Positions 20,904 to 32,100 are shown, numbered from the stretch's first letter. The stretch: DNA of 64,000 nt from Yponomeuta sedellus (GCA_934045075.1 OW203724.1:2914001-2978000), one strand, 5' to 3'. Translations and numbers: made by a program. Notes: generated by a model not told the origin, from the letters alone.

Positions 20904-20985
20904 ATGATGGCCTCTGTGGCGCAGCGGTAGCGCATCTGCCCACCATGCAAGAGGTCCTGGGTTCTAACCCCCGGCTTCTCGTACA
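20904..20985 (+). mobile_element. SINE family B, tRNA-like part only
   Basis: GGCCTCTGTGGCGCAGCGG box A, then a degraded box B (GGGTTCTAACCCC). It diverges from family B after CCGGCTTCTC, so it is a truncated or related subfamily copy. Confidence 0.65.
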
Positions 20986-21118
20986 CTAACAATCCGATAA
21001 TCAATCGTAAACAGTATTCAGTAGTTTTTGCCAGTGCGGATTTTCCACGTAGCAAGAGTAGCTCATGCAACGGGCCCCGGGCATTAGAGGGCTCCGGGCA
21101 TAAGGAGGCCCGCGCCAC

Positions 21119-21467
21119 TAACGCTTATTGACAGTACTTTGCGAATTTATTTGTCTGTCATTATCACCAACCGCACTGGTGAATGTGATAGTGAAAAGTT
21201 AAAAAGTGAAACTTGTCTTTATTGCCAACAACAAATATTAAATCACGTGCAATAACTGAAATAAATCTTTAAACTAAATTTGGCAAAAGGGCTTATGCTC
21301 ATAGTCGTCAGGGAACATGCTCCACTGGCGACGCTGATTTTCAGCAAAAGCCTCAGAAATAATGTTGGAGATTTAAAGTTACAGAATCGCTGAACGCAGA
21401 AAAAAAAAATTGTTGACTATATTTTAATTTCTGTAATTACATAAGAGACCACTCTTATGTAATTATG
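21119..21467. other. Stretch without a gene
   Basis: No feature that I can support. Confidence 0.35.
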
Positions 21468-21750
21468 TATAGGTAGCCCAGTGGGAATGATGGACTCGCA
21501 TGCGAGTGATCTAAGTTCGATTCCCGGTGCGGGCATGTAACCGCACCAGGAATTCCGGATTTTGTTTTCTAAGTTATGTACATTTGTGGACTTATAGTAG
21601 CAATACCACTCGGTAACTGTGAAAGAAAACATCGCGAGAAAACGCGAGTGTCTGAGGTGTTCAAATACCTCAGCGCTTTAAATTGCCAATCCGCTGTGGG
21701 CACGCGTGGCAATTAAGCCCATACTCTCTCTCAGAGACTAGGCCTGTACC
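21468..21750 (+). mobile_element. SINE family D
   Basis: tRNA-like start (GTAGCCCAGTGGGAATGATGG), box B AGTTCGATTCCCGG, then body landmarks TTTTCTAAGTTATGTACA, GCAATACCACTCGG, AAACATCGCGAGAAAAC and GCCAATCCGCTGTGGGC. Partial copies lie at 25.33, 27.86 and 58.30 kb (plus) and 34.39 kb (minus). Confidence 0.75.
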
Positions 21751-21754
21751 CTGC

Positions 21755-21935
21755 AGCCCACATCAACCCACTGCTGGGCATAGGCCTCCTTTTTATTGCG
21801 CCATTCCTCACGGTCCTGTGCTAATCTGATCCATCTATGACCCGCAACCCTCACGATGTCGTCTGACCATCGTGTCGGTGGTCTGCCTACCAACCTCCTT
21901 CCCTCCCTTGGCCACCACTCTGGTACTGCCCGTAT
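21755..21935 (-). pseudogene. RTE-like LINE, C-terminal fragment
   Basis: The minus strand reads RPPTRWSDDIVRVAG, then IRLAQDREEWRNKKEAYAQQW and the end of the protein. This is the same family and the same terminal section as at 19.1 and 59.1 kb. Confidence 0.7.
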
Positions 21936-22357
21936 ATCGGCTACATGAAAAAATTACAGATTTATGAGGGGATGGTGTGAACGAAACACCAACTCCTCTG
22001 CACTACTTCAAGGACCTATCAATCCTTCTGGAAGTGTATGCTATCTATTATCAGCTCGGGGGTTGATTGGAAAGAAACGCACGGTTAAGGTAACAAATGC
22101 TGAGGATACTTTATTTTACTAAGTAATCATGCTTATCTTAACCTAAACACACTGAGTGCCTAATATCTAAATGGCTTTATGCCTTACTGGTTTTATCACA
22201 ACTATACACTATTCCCGAATCCCTAGCACATTGACCTGGGGAGGTAAATACCGGAGGCCTGAAAGGGGCGAGTCTCTGAAAGCCCAGTTTGCACTGCACG
22301 TGCACGACTCGCGACCCCGGACCGCACCTGAAGCCTGCCTGACGACAGACCCCGCTG
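21936..22357. other. Unclassified sequence
   Basis: Contains AAATAAAGTATCCTCAGC on the minus strand followed by a GC-richer part joining the internally deleted LINE. It may be a terminal piece of another retroelement; I cannot classify it. Confidence 0.3.
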
Positions 22358-22831
22358 CTGCTTTTTAAAGGGCACCTTCCGGAGGACACGAGGGAGGGAG
22401 GTGGTGAATGCTCATGCATAACAGCACGGACCCGGCCGTGCTGCCAATGTAGGACTCACAAGAAGTGCGCCTATCCACTAAACACCACCTTGGGGCTGGT
22501 TTTGGTCCTAAGGACCCCTAAACCCACATCGGGAGCGACCCCCCTCGAGGCCGAGGAGGGCGCACAGCGGAGCTCCCTAGAGGAGCGTCCGCTTAGAAGA
22601 GTTTATCACAAAACTGCTAGGAGGGAGCAGTGTCCTAACCGGGGGGGGACACGTGCGGTGCCGGGGAGCGCGTCTGACTGGGACAGGGCCGCGCACCGGG
22701 TAATGTGGGTCCGTCGTGGGCGGAGAGTAAGCCGCTGCTTCGCGGATCAGGGGGTTGGGGTGTTCTTCAGCTGTGCTGAAGAACGTCTCTGAGAGAGACT
22801 TAATGAATTGTTGGATGGTTGGAAATTCCAT
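22358..22831 (-). mobile_element. Internally deleted LINE: ORF1 start joined to 3' UTR
   Basis: The minus strand opens with MEFPTIQQFIKSLSETFF at 22831 and runs 84 codons to a stop at 22577, in Pro/Arg-rich sequence. About 10 bases later comes the 3' block GTGCGCCCTCCTCGGCC through to GGTGCCCTTTAAA (22358-22566), which also forms the insertion at 13551-13774. The whole coding middle is missing. Confidence 0.6.
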
Positions 22832-23665
22832 GTCCCGATGTAGGTCGGCATTCCGGACGCACCAGTGAGTGTAAAGGTATATCCCTACGGATAAAGGTAT
22901 TCTGGATCCTCCGTGGCTTTATATAGGTGTCGAGCCGGCCGGGCTTGCTGGTGGGGGTTGGTCACGTGGCAGCCAGGCCATTGATGCTCTGCGTGTGTGT
23001 TCCTGGCGGGGCGCTCATTCATACGCCGTTGTGACGTCGAGGGCTCGGTTTGTGCGTAGTTGTAACGGCTCGTTACAGTTTTCAACATTAAAACGTGTTA
23101 AAAATTTGCTAATAACAGATAGTATTATTTCTTTAGTCCAATTATATCCAGCAAGGTTAATATTCAAGAGTTTTGTTTTATTTGCGCGCCAAAGGTCCCT
23201 TGATATAGTTTGCTGCAGGCCCTGCGCTGGTTTATTCCGGCACTGTTTAACCCCCTTCATATAATATGAATCGGTGGCTCGGCGGGTAGCGTGCGTGAGA
23301 CTTTGAATATTTTATTTAACGTCGAATGGTCGCTACATACGTTAACTTCTGAGTAAAATGTCTTTTCTGGGTTCCACACTCAAGGCGTGAGACCGACACC
23401 TTGTTACAATGCCTAAGGGGTTTTTCTTGAACCGTCACAGGCTGCCAGTTAAAACATTCACAGAACATGAATAGGCATACGAGGAAGGATCAAAAAGTAG
23501 TGAGAACGACATACTCCTTGGTAAGAAAAAAAAAATACTGCATAGCAGGCATAGCTCAGTTACATATTTGTAATATAAATAAAGAAAAAAATCTTCGATT
23601 TTCTTTTGTTTTTTTTTCTGAATGTAATCATTTGTTTGCTTTGTGTTGAAACGTGTTCTCGAAAA
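22832..23665. other. Unclassified stretch without a supportable gene
   Basis: On the minus strand a TATATAAAG (about 22920) lies upstream of the ORF ending at 22577 and may be the 5' UTR of the same element. The rest, including a 60-codon frame at 23467, shows no motif I recognise. Confidence 0.35.
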
Positions 23666-25260
23666 TGTAGAAAAACGAAGTGCGAGCCGTTATTAAATAC
23701 CTCCGTTTAAAAAAAATAACGACTTAACAGATAAATTGCGATTTGGAGGCTACATTAGGAGAGTCTGCCCCGTCGCCGTATTCCACTGTCGCAAGGTGGG
23801 CGTCTCAATTTCGAGTAGGGAGAACGAGCACGGAAGACGAACATCGTTGCGGCCGTCCATCGACGTCAGTCACCCAAGAAAATGTTGCGAAAGTCGAGAA
23901 AATTGTAGTTAGCGATAGAAGAGTTATGAATGAAATGAAATGAAAAGGTTTTATTCAAAGAAGCGCAGAAGCTGCGGCTTAATGAACGTTACGATTCAAA
24001 CTAGGTGTCCATTTCAAAATCTAGATCATTTTGGAGAAAAAATGGACAAAAAAACTCTAAACTTAGTCTTTTCAAAGTCCTTAATTAACATAGTTTACAT
24101 AATTATTATAAAACATAGAACTCATACATTGTACTGGCTTTAATTCCAGACCTCATTGTCATCTAGATAATCCTTTATGTTATAGTAGCCCTTTTGGCAC
24201 AAAGTGTGCTTAACATATTTTTTGAACCGCGATTCAGGCAAGCTTAATATATCTTCAGGGATTTTATTATAGAAGCGTATACAATGCCCCATGAAGGATG
24301 TATTAACCTTTGCCAGCCTAAATAGTGGGAACCAAAGTTTATGTTTATTTCTAGTATTTACATTGTGTTGGCTACCCAAAGTTTTAAAGTTACTGATATT
24401 TTTCCTGACGTACATAATGTTTTCATAGATATACTGACTGGCAACTGTCAGGATGTTAGTTTCTTTAAAGAAATCTCTTAACGAATCTCTACTGCCTAGC
24501 TTATAAATGAATCTGATCGCTCTCTTCTGCAAGACACAGATGGTCTCAATATCTGCAGCCCGTCCCCACAGTAGTATGCCATAGGACATAACACTATGGA
24601 AGTAACTAAAATAAACAAGCCTAGCAGTTGCGACGTCAGTTAGTTCCCTAATTCTTTTAACTGCATATGCTGCTGAACTAAGCCTATTTGCTATTTTCTT
24701 TATATGAGGACCCCATTGAAGCTTTGCATCAATTGTGATACCTAGAAATACAGTTTCATTTACAAGGTCTAATTTGTCATTCCCCAACATAACATTGCTG
24801 TCAACCGCTTTGACATTTGGTAGAGTGAACTTTATACATTTTGTCTTCTTTGAATTTAACAATAAGTTATTGGTAGTAAACCAATTATGTACCCGAGAGA
24901 GAGCATTATTTGTACTGTCAAGGTCATTCTCTTGTCTCTTAATTTAAAAAATAAGTGACGTGTCATCTGCGAATAATACTATCTCTGACATATTTTGAAC
25001 CATGAACGGCAAATCATTTACAGATACGAGGAAGAGGAACGGCCCCAAAATGGATCCCTGTGGCACTCCTATCTTGACCTCTGACCCTGAAGATTTATTT
25101 ACGAAACAGGTACGAAGACGAAAACGTGGTGATGGATGCCGTGGAGAGCTTTTTGCAGGATCAAGACAAAACTTTTTTTTTTAATGGGATTGAAAAAGCG
25201 CTGGACTCGGTGTGTAGAGAGACTCGGAGACTATGTAGAAAAATTAATTATTAAGTTATC
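23666..25260 (+). pseudogene. mariner transposase remnant, split by LINE-X
   Basis: N-terminal part 23666-23926: the start codon is followed at once by TAG, then NEVRAVIKYLRLK, GESAPSPYSTVARWASQF and GRPSTSVTQENVAKVEKIV, a mariner helix-turn-helix region with a second in-frame TAA. The C-terminal part resumes after the LINE at about 25112 (YEDENVVMDAVESFLQ), shifts frame, and ends KKRWTRCVERLGDYVEK, the mariner C-terminus. The catalytic middle is absent. Clearly dead. Confidence 0.75.
23927..25111 (-). pseudogene. LINE-X copy 1, reverse transcriptase 3' half
   Basis: Minus-strand order: GPFLFLVSVNDLP, FADDTSLIF, then a stop (AAA to TAA) directly after, then a 240-codon open stretch to 24140 (LNSKKTKCIKF, FLGITIDAKLQWG, RLVYFSYFHSVMSYG, ending DDNEVWN). 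3' UTR and a TTTCATTTCAT tail at 23927-24139. FADD is the RT catalytic motif. 5'-truncated upstream of the palm. It sits inside the mariner remnant and is close to the plus-strand copy at 29.55-31.5 kb. Confidence 0.8.
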
Positions 25261-25324
25261 AATAGTCATTGTATTCCATCTCATTCTCACTACAATAGGT
25301 ATTTCACAGATAAACTCATTCGAG

Positions 25325-25515
25325 AGATAGTGGGCTCGAAACCTGGCATGCACTAATGACATTGTTTTTATAAATTAAGTACCTTTGTGATGTTGTAGTA
25401 GCGGTACTACTGGCTAACGTGGAAGGATAACACTGTGAGAAAATCTGAGTGCCTTATGAGGTTACATACCTACATCAGCGCCTGAAATGGACAGGCACCA
25501 CGGTCCTCAAAATTA
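25325..25515 (+). mobile_element. SINE family D, partial
   Basis: Degraded tRNA-like start, then ACCTTTGTGATGTTGTAGTAGCGG and AACACTGTGAGAAAA and GCGCCTGAAATGG landmarks of family D. Confidence 0.5.
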
Positions 25516-25911
25516 TAAAATGAATTAAAAAAACTGAGAAAATAAGTAGCCTAAGCTCTGACTTTTTTATTCCGTAGAATTTTGACATTTCATAAGTGTT
25601 GCTACTAAGTGATTGTGTTGTATAAACTGTATCATTTTATTTATTAAGAGCATACAAAGAGGCATTACACAATCTGAAAATTCGCACAAAGCTTCGTCAT
25701 AAAAACTAGCAAAATAAACTATAAAAAACTAAACTAAATTCATCAAAACTACCCCCCCAGAACACACATTCTTTATTGTGCACCAGAGCACATGCCATAA
25801 AAAATGCGAAGATATTCAGTGCAAATCGCGGCCTTATTGCTAAAACCGATTGTATTCAGACCAACCCTACGATGGGCTGTAGGAGAAGAGACACAGTGAA
25901 TATCTGAATAA
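25516..25911. other. Stretch without a gene; LINE-Z-like tail
   Basis: 25770-25870 on the minus strand resembles a diverged LINE-Z 3' end (GCAATAAGGCCGCGAT, then GTGCACAATAAAGAA). Otherwise nothing. Confidence 0.4.
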
Positions 25912-26681
25912 TAGGGGATAAAGTATGAAATTGCCGTTTTATTGCAATAGGTTCTTTGAATTGACATAGAATCTTCATGGTTTGAGGTTTTCGAATGAAA
26001 CTTTTTTCAAATGGTTTCTATGATGTTCTTTTTTTTTAAAAAATGTGAAAAATTTGAATACCTATCGACTTTCAATTGTTTTGTTATTCAATTTAGACAA
26101 GAAAGATGGATACTGAGAAAATTCGAGTGATTTTTGAATACGAGTTCCGACGCGGAACTAACGCGGCAGAAACAGCCCGCAATATCAATGCTGCGTTTGG
26201 AGAGGGGTCTACTAATGAACGCACCGTGAGATTTTGGTTTAAACGCTTTCGTGATGGAAATTTCGACTTAAAGAACGAGCCACGAGGAAGACCGCCCACA
26301 CAGGTGAATAACGATGAATTAAGAGAGATAGTGGAAGCCGATCCTAGTCAAACTACCCAGGAATTAGCGGCATGGTTTAACGTTACCTAACCCACAATAT
26401 TGACTCACTTACGTCAAATCAATAAAATAAAAAAATACGAAAAATGGGTGCCTCATGATTTGACTGATCTGCAGAAAGAAACGCGTATCCATCTTTCTTG
26501 TCTAAATTGAATAACAAAAACAAATGAAAGTCGATATTCAAATGTTTCACATTTTTTAAAAAAAGAACATCATAGAAACCATTTGAAAAAAGTTTCATTC
26601 GAAAACCTCAAACCATGAAGATTCTATGTCAATTCAAAGAACCTATTGCAATAAAACGGCAATTTCATACTTTAACTCCTA
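25912..26681 (+). mobile_element. mariner-like element with ~200-bp inverted repeats, internally deleted
   Basis: Left arm 25914-26113 and right arm 26481-26679 are inverted copies (outer ends GGGGATAAAGTATG and GGAGTTAAAGTATG), flanked by TA on both sides (25912-25913, 26680-26681), the Tc1/mariner target. The arms reach into the transposase start codon. Most mariners have ~30-bp repeats, so these are unusually long. Only the N-terminal third of a transposase is left. Confidence 0.8.
26106..26390 (+). pseudogene. mariner transposase, N-terminal helix-turn-helix only
   Basis: ATG at 26106 gives 94 residues: KIRVIFEYEFRRG, RTVRFWFKRFRDGNFDL, then EPRGRPPTQVNNDELREIV, matching the paired helix-turn-helix DNA-binding domain and GRP linker of mariner transposases. 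The frame ends TAA after LAAWFNVT. Downstream, LRQINKIKKYEKWVPHDLT continues the family past the stop, then meets the right arm. No DDD catalytic region. Confidence 0.8.
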
Positions 26682-26696
26682 ATATTAACACTTATA

Positions 26697-27193
26697 TAAA
26701 TTTAAAAACCTATTTAGAGGCTAAAAATTTCACCCTTGCCGGGATTCGAACCCGCAACCTCTGGCTATCCGTGCCAGCGCTCTACCAATTGAGCCAATGG
26801 GCGACATACCGGCATCAGTGAAATTTCGAACCTCTTTACACTATTCTCTGTATTACGTACAGGCAGCGACATCTGGCTTAAGCAAATTGCATCACTTACA
26901 GCCCCGACTACCTACTTTGCAGTTAGGTTTTACATCGGAACGATATCACTGTACCCACATGATTACACTATTTTTTTATTTTTAATACACTAACCCGTGC
27001 TAAGGACAAATTTAAAAACCTATTTAGAGGCTAAAAATTTCACCCATGCCGGGATTCGAACCCGCAACCTCTGGCTATCCGTGCCAGCGCTCTACCAATT
27101 GAGCCAATGGGCGACTTACCGGCATCAGTGAAATTTCGAACCTCTTTACACTATTCTCTGTATTACGTACAGGCAGCGACATCTGGCTTAAAT
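26697..27193 (-). mobile_element. SINE family A, head-to-tail pair
   Basis: Two minus-strand units (26697-26968 and 26969-27193). Each has box B GGGTTCGAATCCC, box A TTGGCTCAATTGG and the upstream head (CAGCCAGATGTCGC-type). The boundary is the A-rich tail of one running into the head of the next. The second unit's head is truncated at 27193. Confidence 0.8.
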
Positions 27194-27329
27194 AAATAAC
27201 AACATACCCACATACACCATTACATATATAGTTCTGATAAACATAAATAATTAATAAAATACTAATAAAATACTACTCGAGGAGGAAATAAGTACCTAAT
27301 ATGATAGTACATATGAGGCGCTCGAGGTC

Positions 27330-27445
27330 TAGTCAAACCGGATAAGACCGCCAATTGTATAACATTACTTAGATTTAAGAAACCATGGTTATATTATTTT
27401 TTCTGGTTGTGCAATAGTGTTCTCTATCTATCTATGTATCTAATG
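27330..27445 (+). mobile_element. LINE-Z 3' end
   Basis: GATAAGACCGCCAATTGTA, then TTCTGGTTGTGCAATAGTG and a CTATCTATCTA tail. Confidence 0.6.
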
Positions 27446-27863
27446 GGCGATCTAAAATGCCTATATTTTAAAGCGAAATTTTACTGATGGTCGCTTTATG
27501 TCGTAGTCATGTATAAATGAGGCGTGTGGTACTACTTACTTGTGATGTCAATGCGACATAGTTCTCAGGGGGTATATCTTTTTGTGATGTGACTTTCCCG
27601 TTCCGGCCGCTTGTTTGCCGTCGCTCGCTAAAACAACCACAGATATTGCTCTGCTAGTTCAGCCCGCTATGCTTTCAATGTGGACCATGTCAATATAATA
27701 TTATATTGCTCTTTTTCCCTACAATATTATGAGACAACAAAACAGGTGACTTGAAATGTATTCAGTTCATTCTAATGTCAATAACTTTTTTTATAAAGCC
27801 TGTAAACGTCACACTGCCTTCTCTCACAGAGAGTAATGGGCCTAATTCACTTTGTAAATAATA
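27446..27863. other. Stretch without a gene
   Basis: No feature that I can support. Confidence 0.35.
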
Positions 27864-27985
27864 GTGATTCGGGAGGTCGTGGGTTCGAATCCCGACGAAT
27901 CAATGACTTTGTTTTCTAAGTTATGTACATTCGTGAAGTTAAAGTAGCAATACCACTCGCTAAATGTGGAGGGAAACATCTGAGG
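27864..27985 (+). mobile_element. SINE family D, partial
   Basis: Box B GGGTTCGAATCCCGAC, then TTTTCTAAGTTATGTACA and GCAATACCACTCGC. Confidence 0.6.
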
Positions 27986-28083
27986 AAACCTTGGTGTCTG
28001 AAGTGTTTGCGCCTGTTTGCGCTTGCTACGTACAATGGCCCAACTATGAGGCTAAGTGCGGAAATCTCAGGTCTAACTGGTGG

Positions 28084-28445
28084 TATGGTATCGACCCTTG
28101 TAAGTCCCCACTGCTGGGGCACGGGTCTCTTCCTGCATCGCAGAAAGGTTAGACCATACTCCACCACGGGGGCCAAGTTCGGGTTGGTGGAGGATTGTAA
28201 GACAGTGGCAGGCTACTGTGAGAAGTTATCAAGCCGCCCATAAGGCCTCTGACATGGCTTAACGACTGCCATTACATGACAACCGGCACCAAAGGCTTAA
28301 CGTGCCTTGCGAAGCACGGAATCGCTCGGAAAAAATGCCACAAGCGGTAGTCGCGGGACGGTCACCCATCCCGCACCTGACCGCGCCTGTTGTTGCTTAA
28401 CCAAGTGATTGATTTCAATCACTTGGTTCGACTAGGCCACGAGGT
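28084..28445 (+). repeat. Interspersed repeat R, copy 1
   Basis: A ~350-bp family with landmarks CCCCACTGCTGGGGCACGGG, GGTTGGTGGAGGATTGTAAG, CTTGCGAAGCACGGAA and GATTGATTTCAATCACTTGG. No tRNA-like boxes and no ORF of note; its class is unknown to me. Further copies at 32.3, 32.6, 39.7 (plus) and 38.5 kb (minus). Confidence 0.75.
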
Positions 28446-28899
28446 CTAACTGACTATGGGCTTAGTTACGACGAGTGCCCACCGAAAACAACAATCAATG
28501 GTAATTAACTTACCAAAAACGAATGTAGTCAAACAGTCGTCAGTAGGTATATAGTATAATGAAAAAGGATGTTTTCATCGCATTGATTACATCAAAAATG
28601 GATGTATTTGTGGAATTTATTCGACAATGGAATTAAAACCTCTGGCCGACCTAGATTTTTCGCTGACTATTGTTGGTTGTTCAGCGCTAGCGTGGTTTAT
28701 CATAACTAAAAGCCTTGCCATGTAATTGAATGCCGCGCCGCTTAATAAACTTTCTAGGCGTTGAAATAGACCAGATGGCGGGAAACAATCTCGTGCAAAC
28801 AATTAATTTGGTTTATCACCTTATGATTATGTTCTTTTTGTTGCACTAACCCGTGCTAAGAACAATTTAAAAAAAATATAATCATAAAAAAATATAAAA
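28446..28899. other. Stretch without a gene
   Basis: Only a short minus-oriented family A tail scrap (GCACTAACCCGTGCTAAG, about 28843-28861). Nothing else supportable. Confidence 0.4.
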
Positions 28900-29054
28900 A
28901 TAATATAATCATGCGATATCATTCCGATGTAAAACCTAACTGCAAAGTGGATACTCGGGGCTGCAAGTGATGCAAATTACTTCAGCCAGATGTCGCTGCC
29001 TGTAAATAATACAGAGAATATTGTAAAGAGGTTCGAAATTTCTCTGATGCCGGC
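28900..29054 (+). mobile_element. SINE family A head, without the tRNA-like part
   Basis: Carries TAATCATGCGATATCATTCC through GAGGTTCGAAATTTCTCTG and stops at GATGCCGG, before box A. It shows that the head can occur without the core. Confidence 0.65.
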
Positions 29055-29549
29055 ACTTAATTATAGTATCTTGTTGTCTGTGTTTTTGTGCAACCGTTGT
29101 TATACGTATTATATGAATGATAAGGTTATATTATTGCATTTTATTGTTTTTCGTATCTGTCGTGATTTCTCGTGTCGTCACGCGCAGGCCCTGTCAGAAA
29201 ACCAGTGGTCTCGGGTTCATAACCCGTGACAATATGCTGAGACAGCGGCCTTTTTATAACCATATTGGCACAGAGAATATAATCACCATATTGGCATCAA
29301 CTTATGTAATATTATAATAGTTATAAACTGTTTGTGTCTGCATGTTAGTGTAGTATATTATTACAGTCTATGTTAGTTAAGTATTTAAATCTTCCCTTCT
29401 ATGTTGCTATTCATATTGTATGGTCTATTTGGTGTTATTATTATTATTATTAATACTTTATTGCACCATAAAATGTTATGGTTTATGAATAAACATTTCC
29501 TACTCTTACTCCTACTTGCCCATCGATAATCGATACCCTAGCACCCCAT
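29055..29549. other. AT-rich stretch without a gene
   Basis: A short (TTA)n run near 29440; no supportable ORF. Confidence 0.35.
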
Positions 29550-31505
29550 TTATCCAAAATGTTTAACCAATGTTTAGATGAGGGTATATTCCCTGATCTA
29601 ATGAAATATAGTAAGCTCATTCCTTTATTTAAAAGTGGTGATAAGCAAGATCTCACAAATTTCAGACCAGTCTCGGTTTTACCCGTTTTAAGTAAAATAT
29701 TCGAGAAGATAGTTCTGGGTCAACTGCTTACACACTTCAATAACTATCAACTTCTCCATGTTCAGCAATTCGGATTCACACAAGGGCGCTCTACAACGGA
29801 CGCCGGTGTCATGTTAGTTAAACATATATTTAGTGCATGGGAAGATCGCAAGGATGCTATAGGCGTATTCTGTGACTTGTCGAAAGCATTTGATTGCGTG
29901 GACCATAAAACACTTCTTTTAAAATTAAACGGGAATAGCCTAAAACTTATGACATCATATTTAGAAGGAAGAATTCAAAGAGCTGAAATAAATCGAACTA
30001 AATGTATATATTAGTATATTAAAATTATATATGTATGTTTGTATAATATATAAATTAGTAATATTTATTATATTAAGTATATAAGTATATGTAATATATG
30101 TATATATAATATATGTATGAATATTAGTTGTAAGTCAGTTTATGTACATACTCTTCCAATATACTTCATGTACACCTACCTACCTACTCTCTTCACCTTT
30201 CAGTTCTATCCATCCCAAGGTTGTCTGGAAGAGATCGCTTTCAGCGATAAGACCGCCAATTGTATACGGCAATAGTTAGATATGTAAGCCTTATTATGTA
30301 ATTTGTTTTCTGGTGTGTACAATAAAGAGTTCTAATCTAATCTAAATTGTTAGGGTCAGAGGTCAAGATAGAAGTGCCACAGAGATTTATTTTGGGGCCG
30401 TTCCTCTTCCTCGTATATGTAAATGATTTGCCGTTCATGGTTCAAAATATGTCAGAGATAGTATTATTCGCAGATGACACGTCACTTATTTTTAAAATTA
30501 AGAGACAAGAGAATGACCTTGACAGTACAAATAATGCTCTCTCTCGGGTACATAATTGGTTTACTACCAATAACTTATTGTTAAATTCAAAGAAGACAAA
30601 ATGTATAAAGTTCACTCTACCAAATGTCAAAGCGGTTGACAGCAATGTTATGTTGGGGAATGACAAATTAGACCTTGTAAATGAAACTGTATTTCTAGGT
30701 ATCACAATTGATGCAAAGCTTCAATGGGGTCCTCATATAAAGAAAATAGCAAATAGGCTTAGTTCAGCAGCATATGCAGTTAAAAGAATTAGGGAACTAA
30801 CTGACGTCGCAACTGCTAGGCTTGTTTATTTTAGTTACTTCCATAGTGTTATGTCCTATGACATACTACTGTGGGGACGGGCTGCAGATATTGAGACCAC
30901 CTTTGTCTTGCAGAAGATAGCGATCAGATTCATTTATAAGCTAGGCAGTAGAGATTCGTTAAGAGATTTCTTTAAAGAAACTAACATCCTGACAGTTGCC
31001 AGTCAGTATATCTATGAAAACATTATGTTCGTCAGGAAAAATATGAGTAACTTTAAAACTTTGGGTAGCCAACACAATGTAAATACCTACTAGAAATAAA
31101 CATAAACTTTCTTTCCCACTATTTAGGCTGGCAAAGGTTAATATATCCCTCATGGGGCATTGTATACGCTTCTATAATAAAATCCCTGAAAATATATTAA
31201 GCTTGCCTGAATCGCGGTTCAAAAAATATGTTAAGCACACTTTGTGCCAAAAGGGCTACTATAACATAAAGGATTATCTAGATGACAATGAGGTCTGGAA
31301 TTAAAGCCAGTACAATGTATGAGTTCTATGTTTTATAATAATTATGTAAACTATGTTAATTAAGGACTTTGAAAAGACTAAGTTTGTAGTTTGATTGTCC
31401 ATTTTTTCTCCAAAATGATCTAAATTTTGAAATGGACATCTAGTTTGAATTGTAACGTTCATTAAGCCGCAGCTTCTGCGCTGCTTTGAAAAAAACCTTT
31501 TCATT
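29550..31505 (+). pseudogene. LINE-X copy 2, reverse transcriptase, interrupted
   Basis: Plus strand. Fingers/palm part 29559-30003: IPLFKSGDKQDLTNFRPVS, QFGFTQGRSTTDAG, FDCVDHKTLLLKL. A LINE-Z insertion (30004-30341) breaks the frame. It resumes with VPQRFILGPFLFLVYVNDLP (R replaces the usual G of PQGS), FADDTSLIFKIKRQ, and runs to a stop after NVNTY at 31093, where a small insertion shifts frame relative to copy 1. 3' UTR and TTTCATTTCAT tail to 31505. 5'-truncated, non-functional. Confidence 0.85.
30004..30341 (+). mobile_element. LINE-Z 3' end inserted in LINE-X
   Basis: Flanked by CTAAAT on both sides (29998-30003, 30342-30347). The 5' two thirds is extreme AT (TATATATG variants); the 3' end has GGTTGTCTGGAAGAGATCGC, GATAAGACCGCC, GTGTACAATAAAGAG and a TCTAA-repeat tail. 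Confidence 0.75.
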
Positions 31506-31510
31506 TCATT

Positions 31511-31824
31511 TATACTATTTTTATTTTTAATGCACTAACCCGTGCTAAGGACAATTTTGAAAAACCTATTTAAAGGCTAAAAATTCCACCCATGCCGGGA
31601 TTCGAACCCGCGATCTCTGGCTATCCATGCCAGCGCTCTATCCAACTGAGCTAATGGGCGGCTCACCGGCATCAGTGAAATTTCGAACCTCTACACTATT
31701 CTCTGTATTACGTACAGGCAGTGACATCTAGCTGAAGTAGATTGCATCACTTACAGCCCCGACTACCTACTTTGCAGTTAGGTTTTTACATCGGAATGAT
31801 ATCACTGTACCCACATGATTATAC
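31511..31824 (-). mobile_element. SINE family A, full unit
   Basis: Minus strand: head, pre-tRNA segment, box A TTAGCTCAGTTGG, box B GGGTTCGAATCCC, A-rich tail at 31511. It runs directly into a second minus-strand tail from 31825. Confidence 0.85.
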
Positions 31825-31998
31825 TATTTTTATTTTTAATGCACTAACCCGTGCTAAGGACAATTTTAAAAACCTATTTAGAGGCTAAAAATTCCACCCA
31901 TAAGCTCAGTTGGATAGAGCGCTGGCACGGATAGCCAGAGGTCGCGGGTTCGAATCCCGGCATGGGTGGAATTTTTAGCCTCTGAATAGGTTTTCATT
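31825..31998. mobile_element. SINE family A, inverted chimera
   Basis: 31825-31900 is the tail and 3' part in minus orientation. At CACCCATAAGCTCAG (about 31901) it flips into a plus-strand copy with box A, box B and tail to 31998. As at 14.4 kb, this looks like a 5' inversion or twin-priming product. Confidence 0.7.
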
Positions 31999-32100
31999 TC
32001 ATTTCATTAGCTCAGTTGGGAGAGCGCTGGTACGGTGTGCCAGAGGTCGCGGGTTCCAGTCCATGGGCATGGGCGGAATTTTTAGCTTCTAAATAGGTTT
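31999..32100 (+). mobile_element. SINE family A, diverged copy
   Basis: TTAGCTCAGTTGGGAGAGCGC box A, changed box B (GGGTTCCAGTCC), GGAATTTTTAGCTTC body; truncated tail. Confidence 0.7.
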
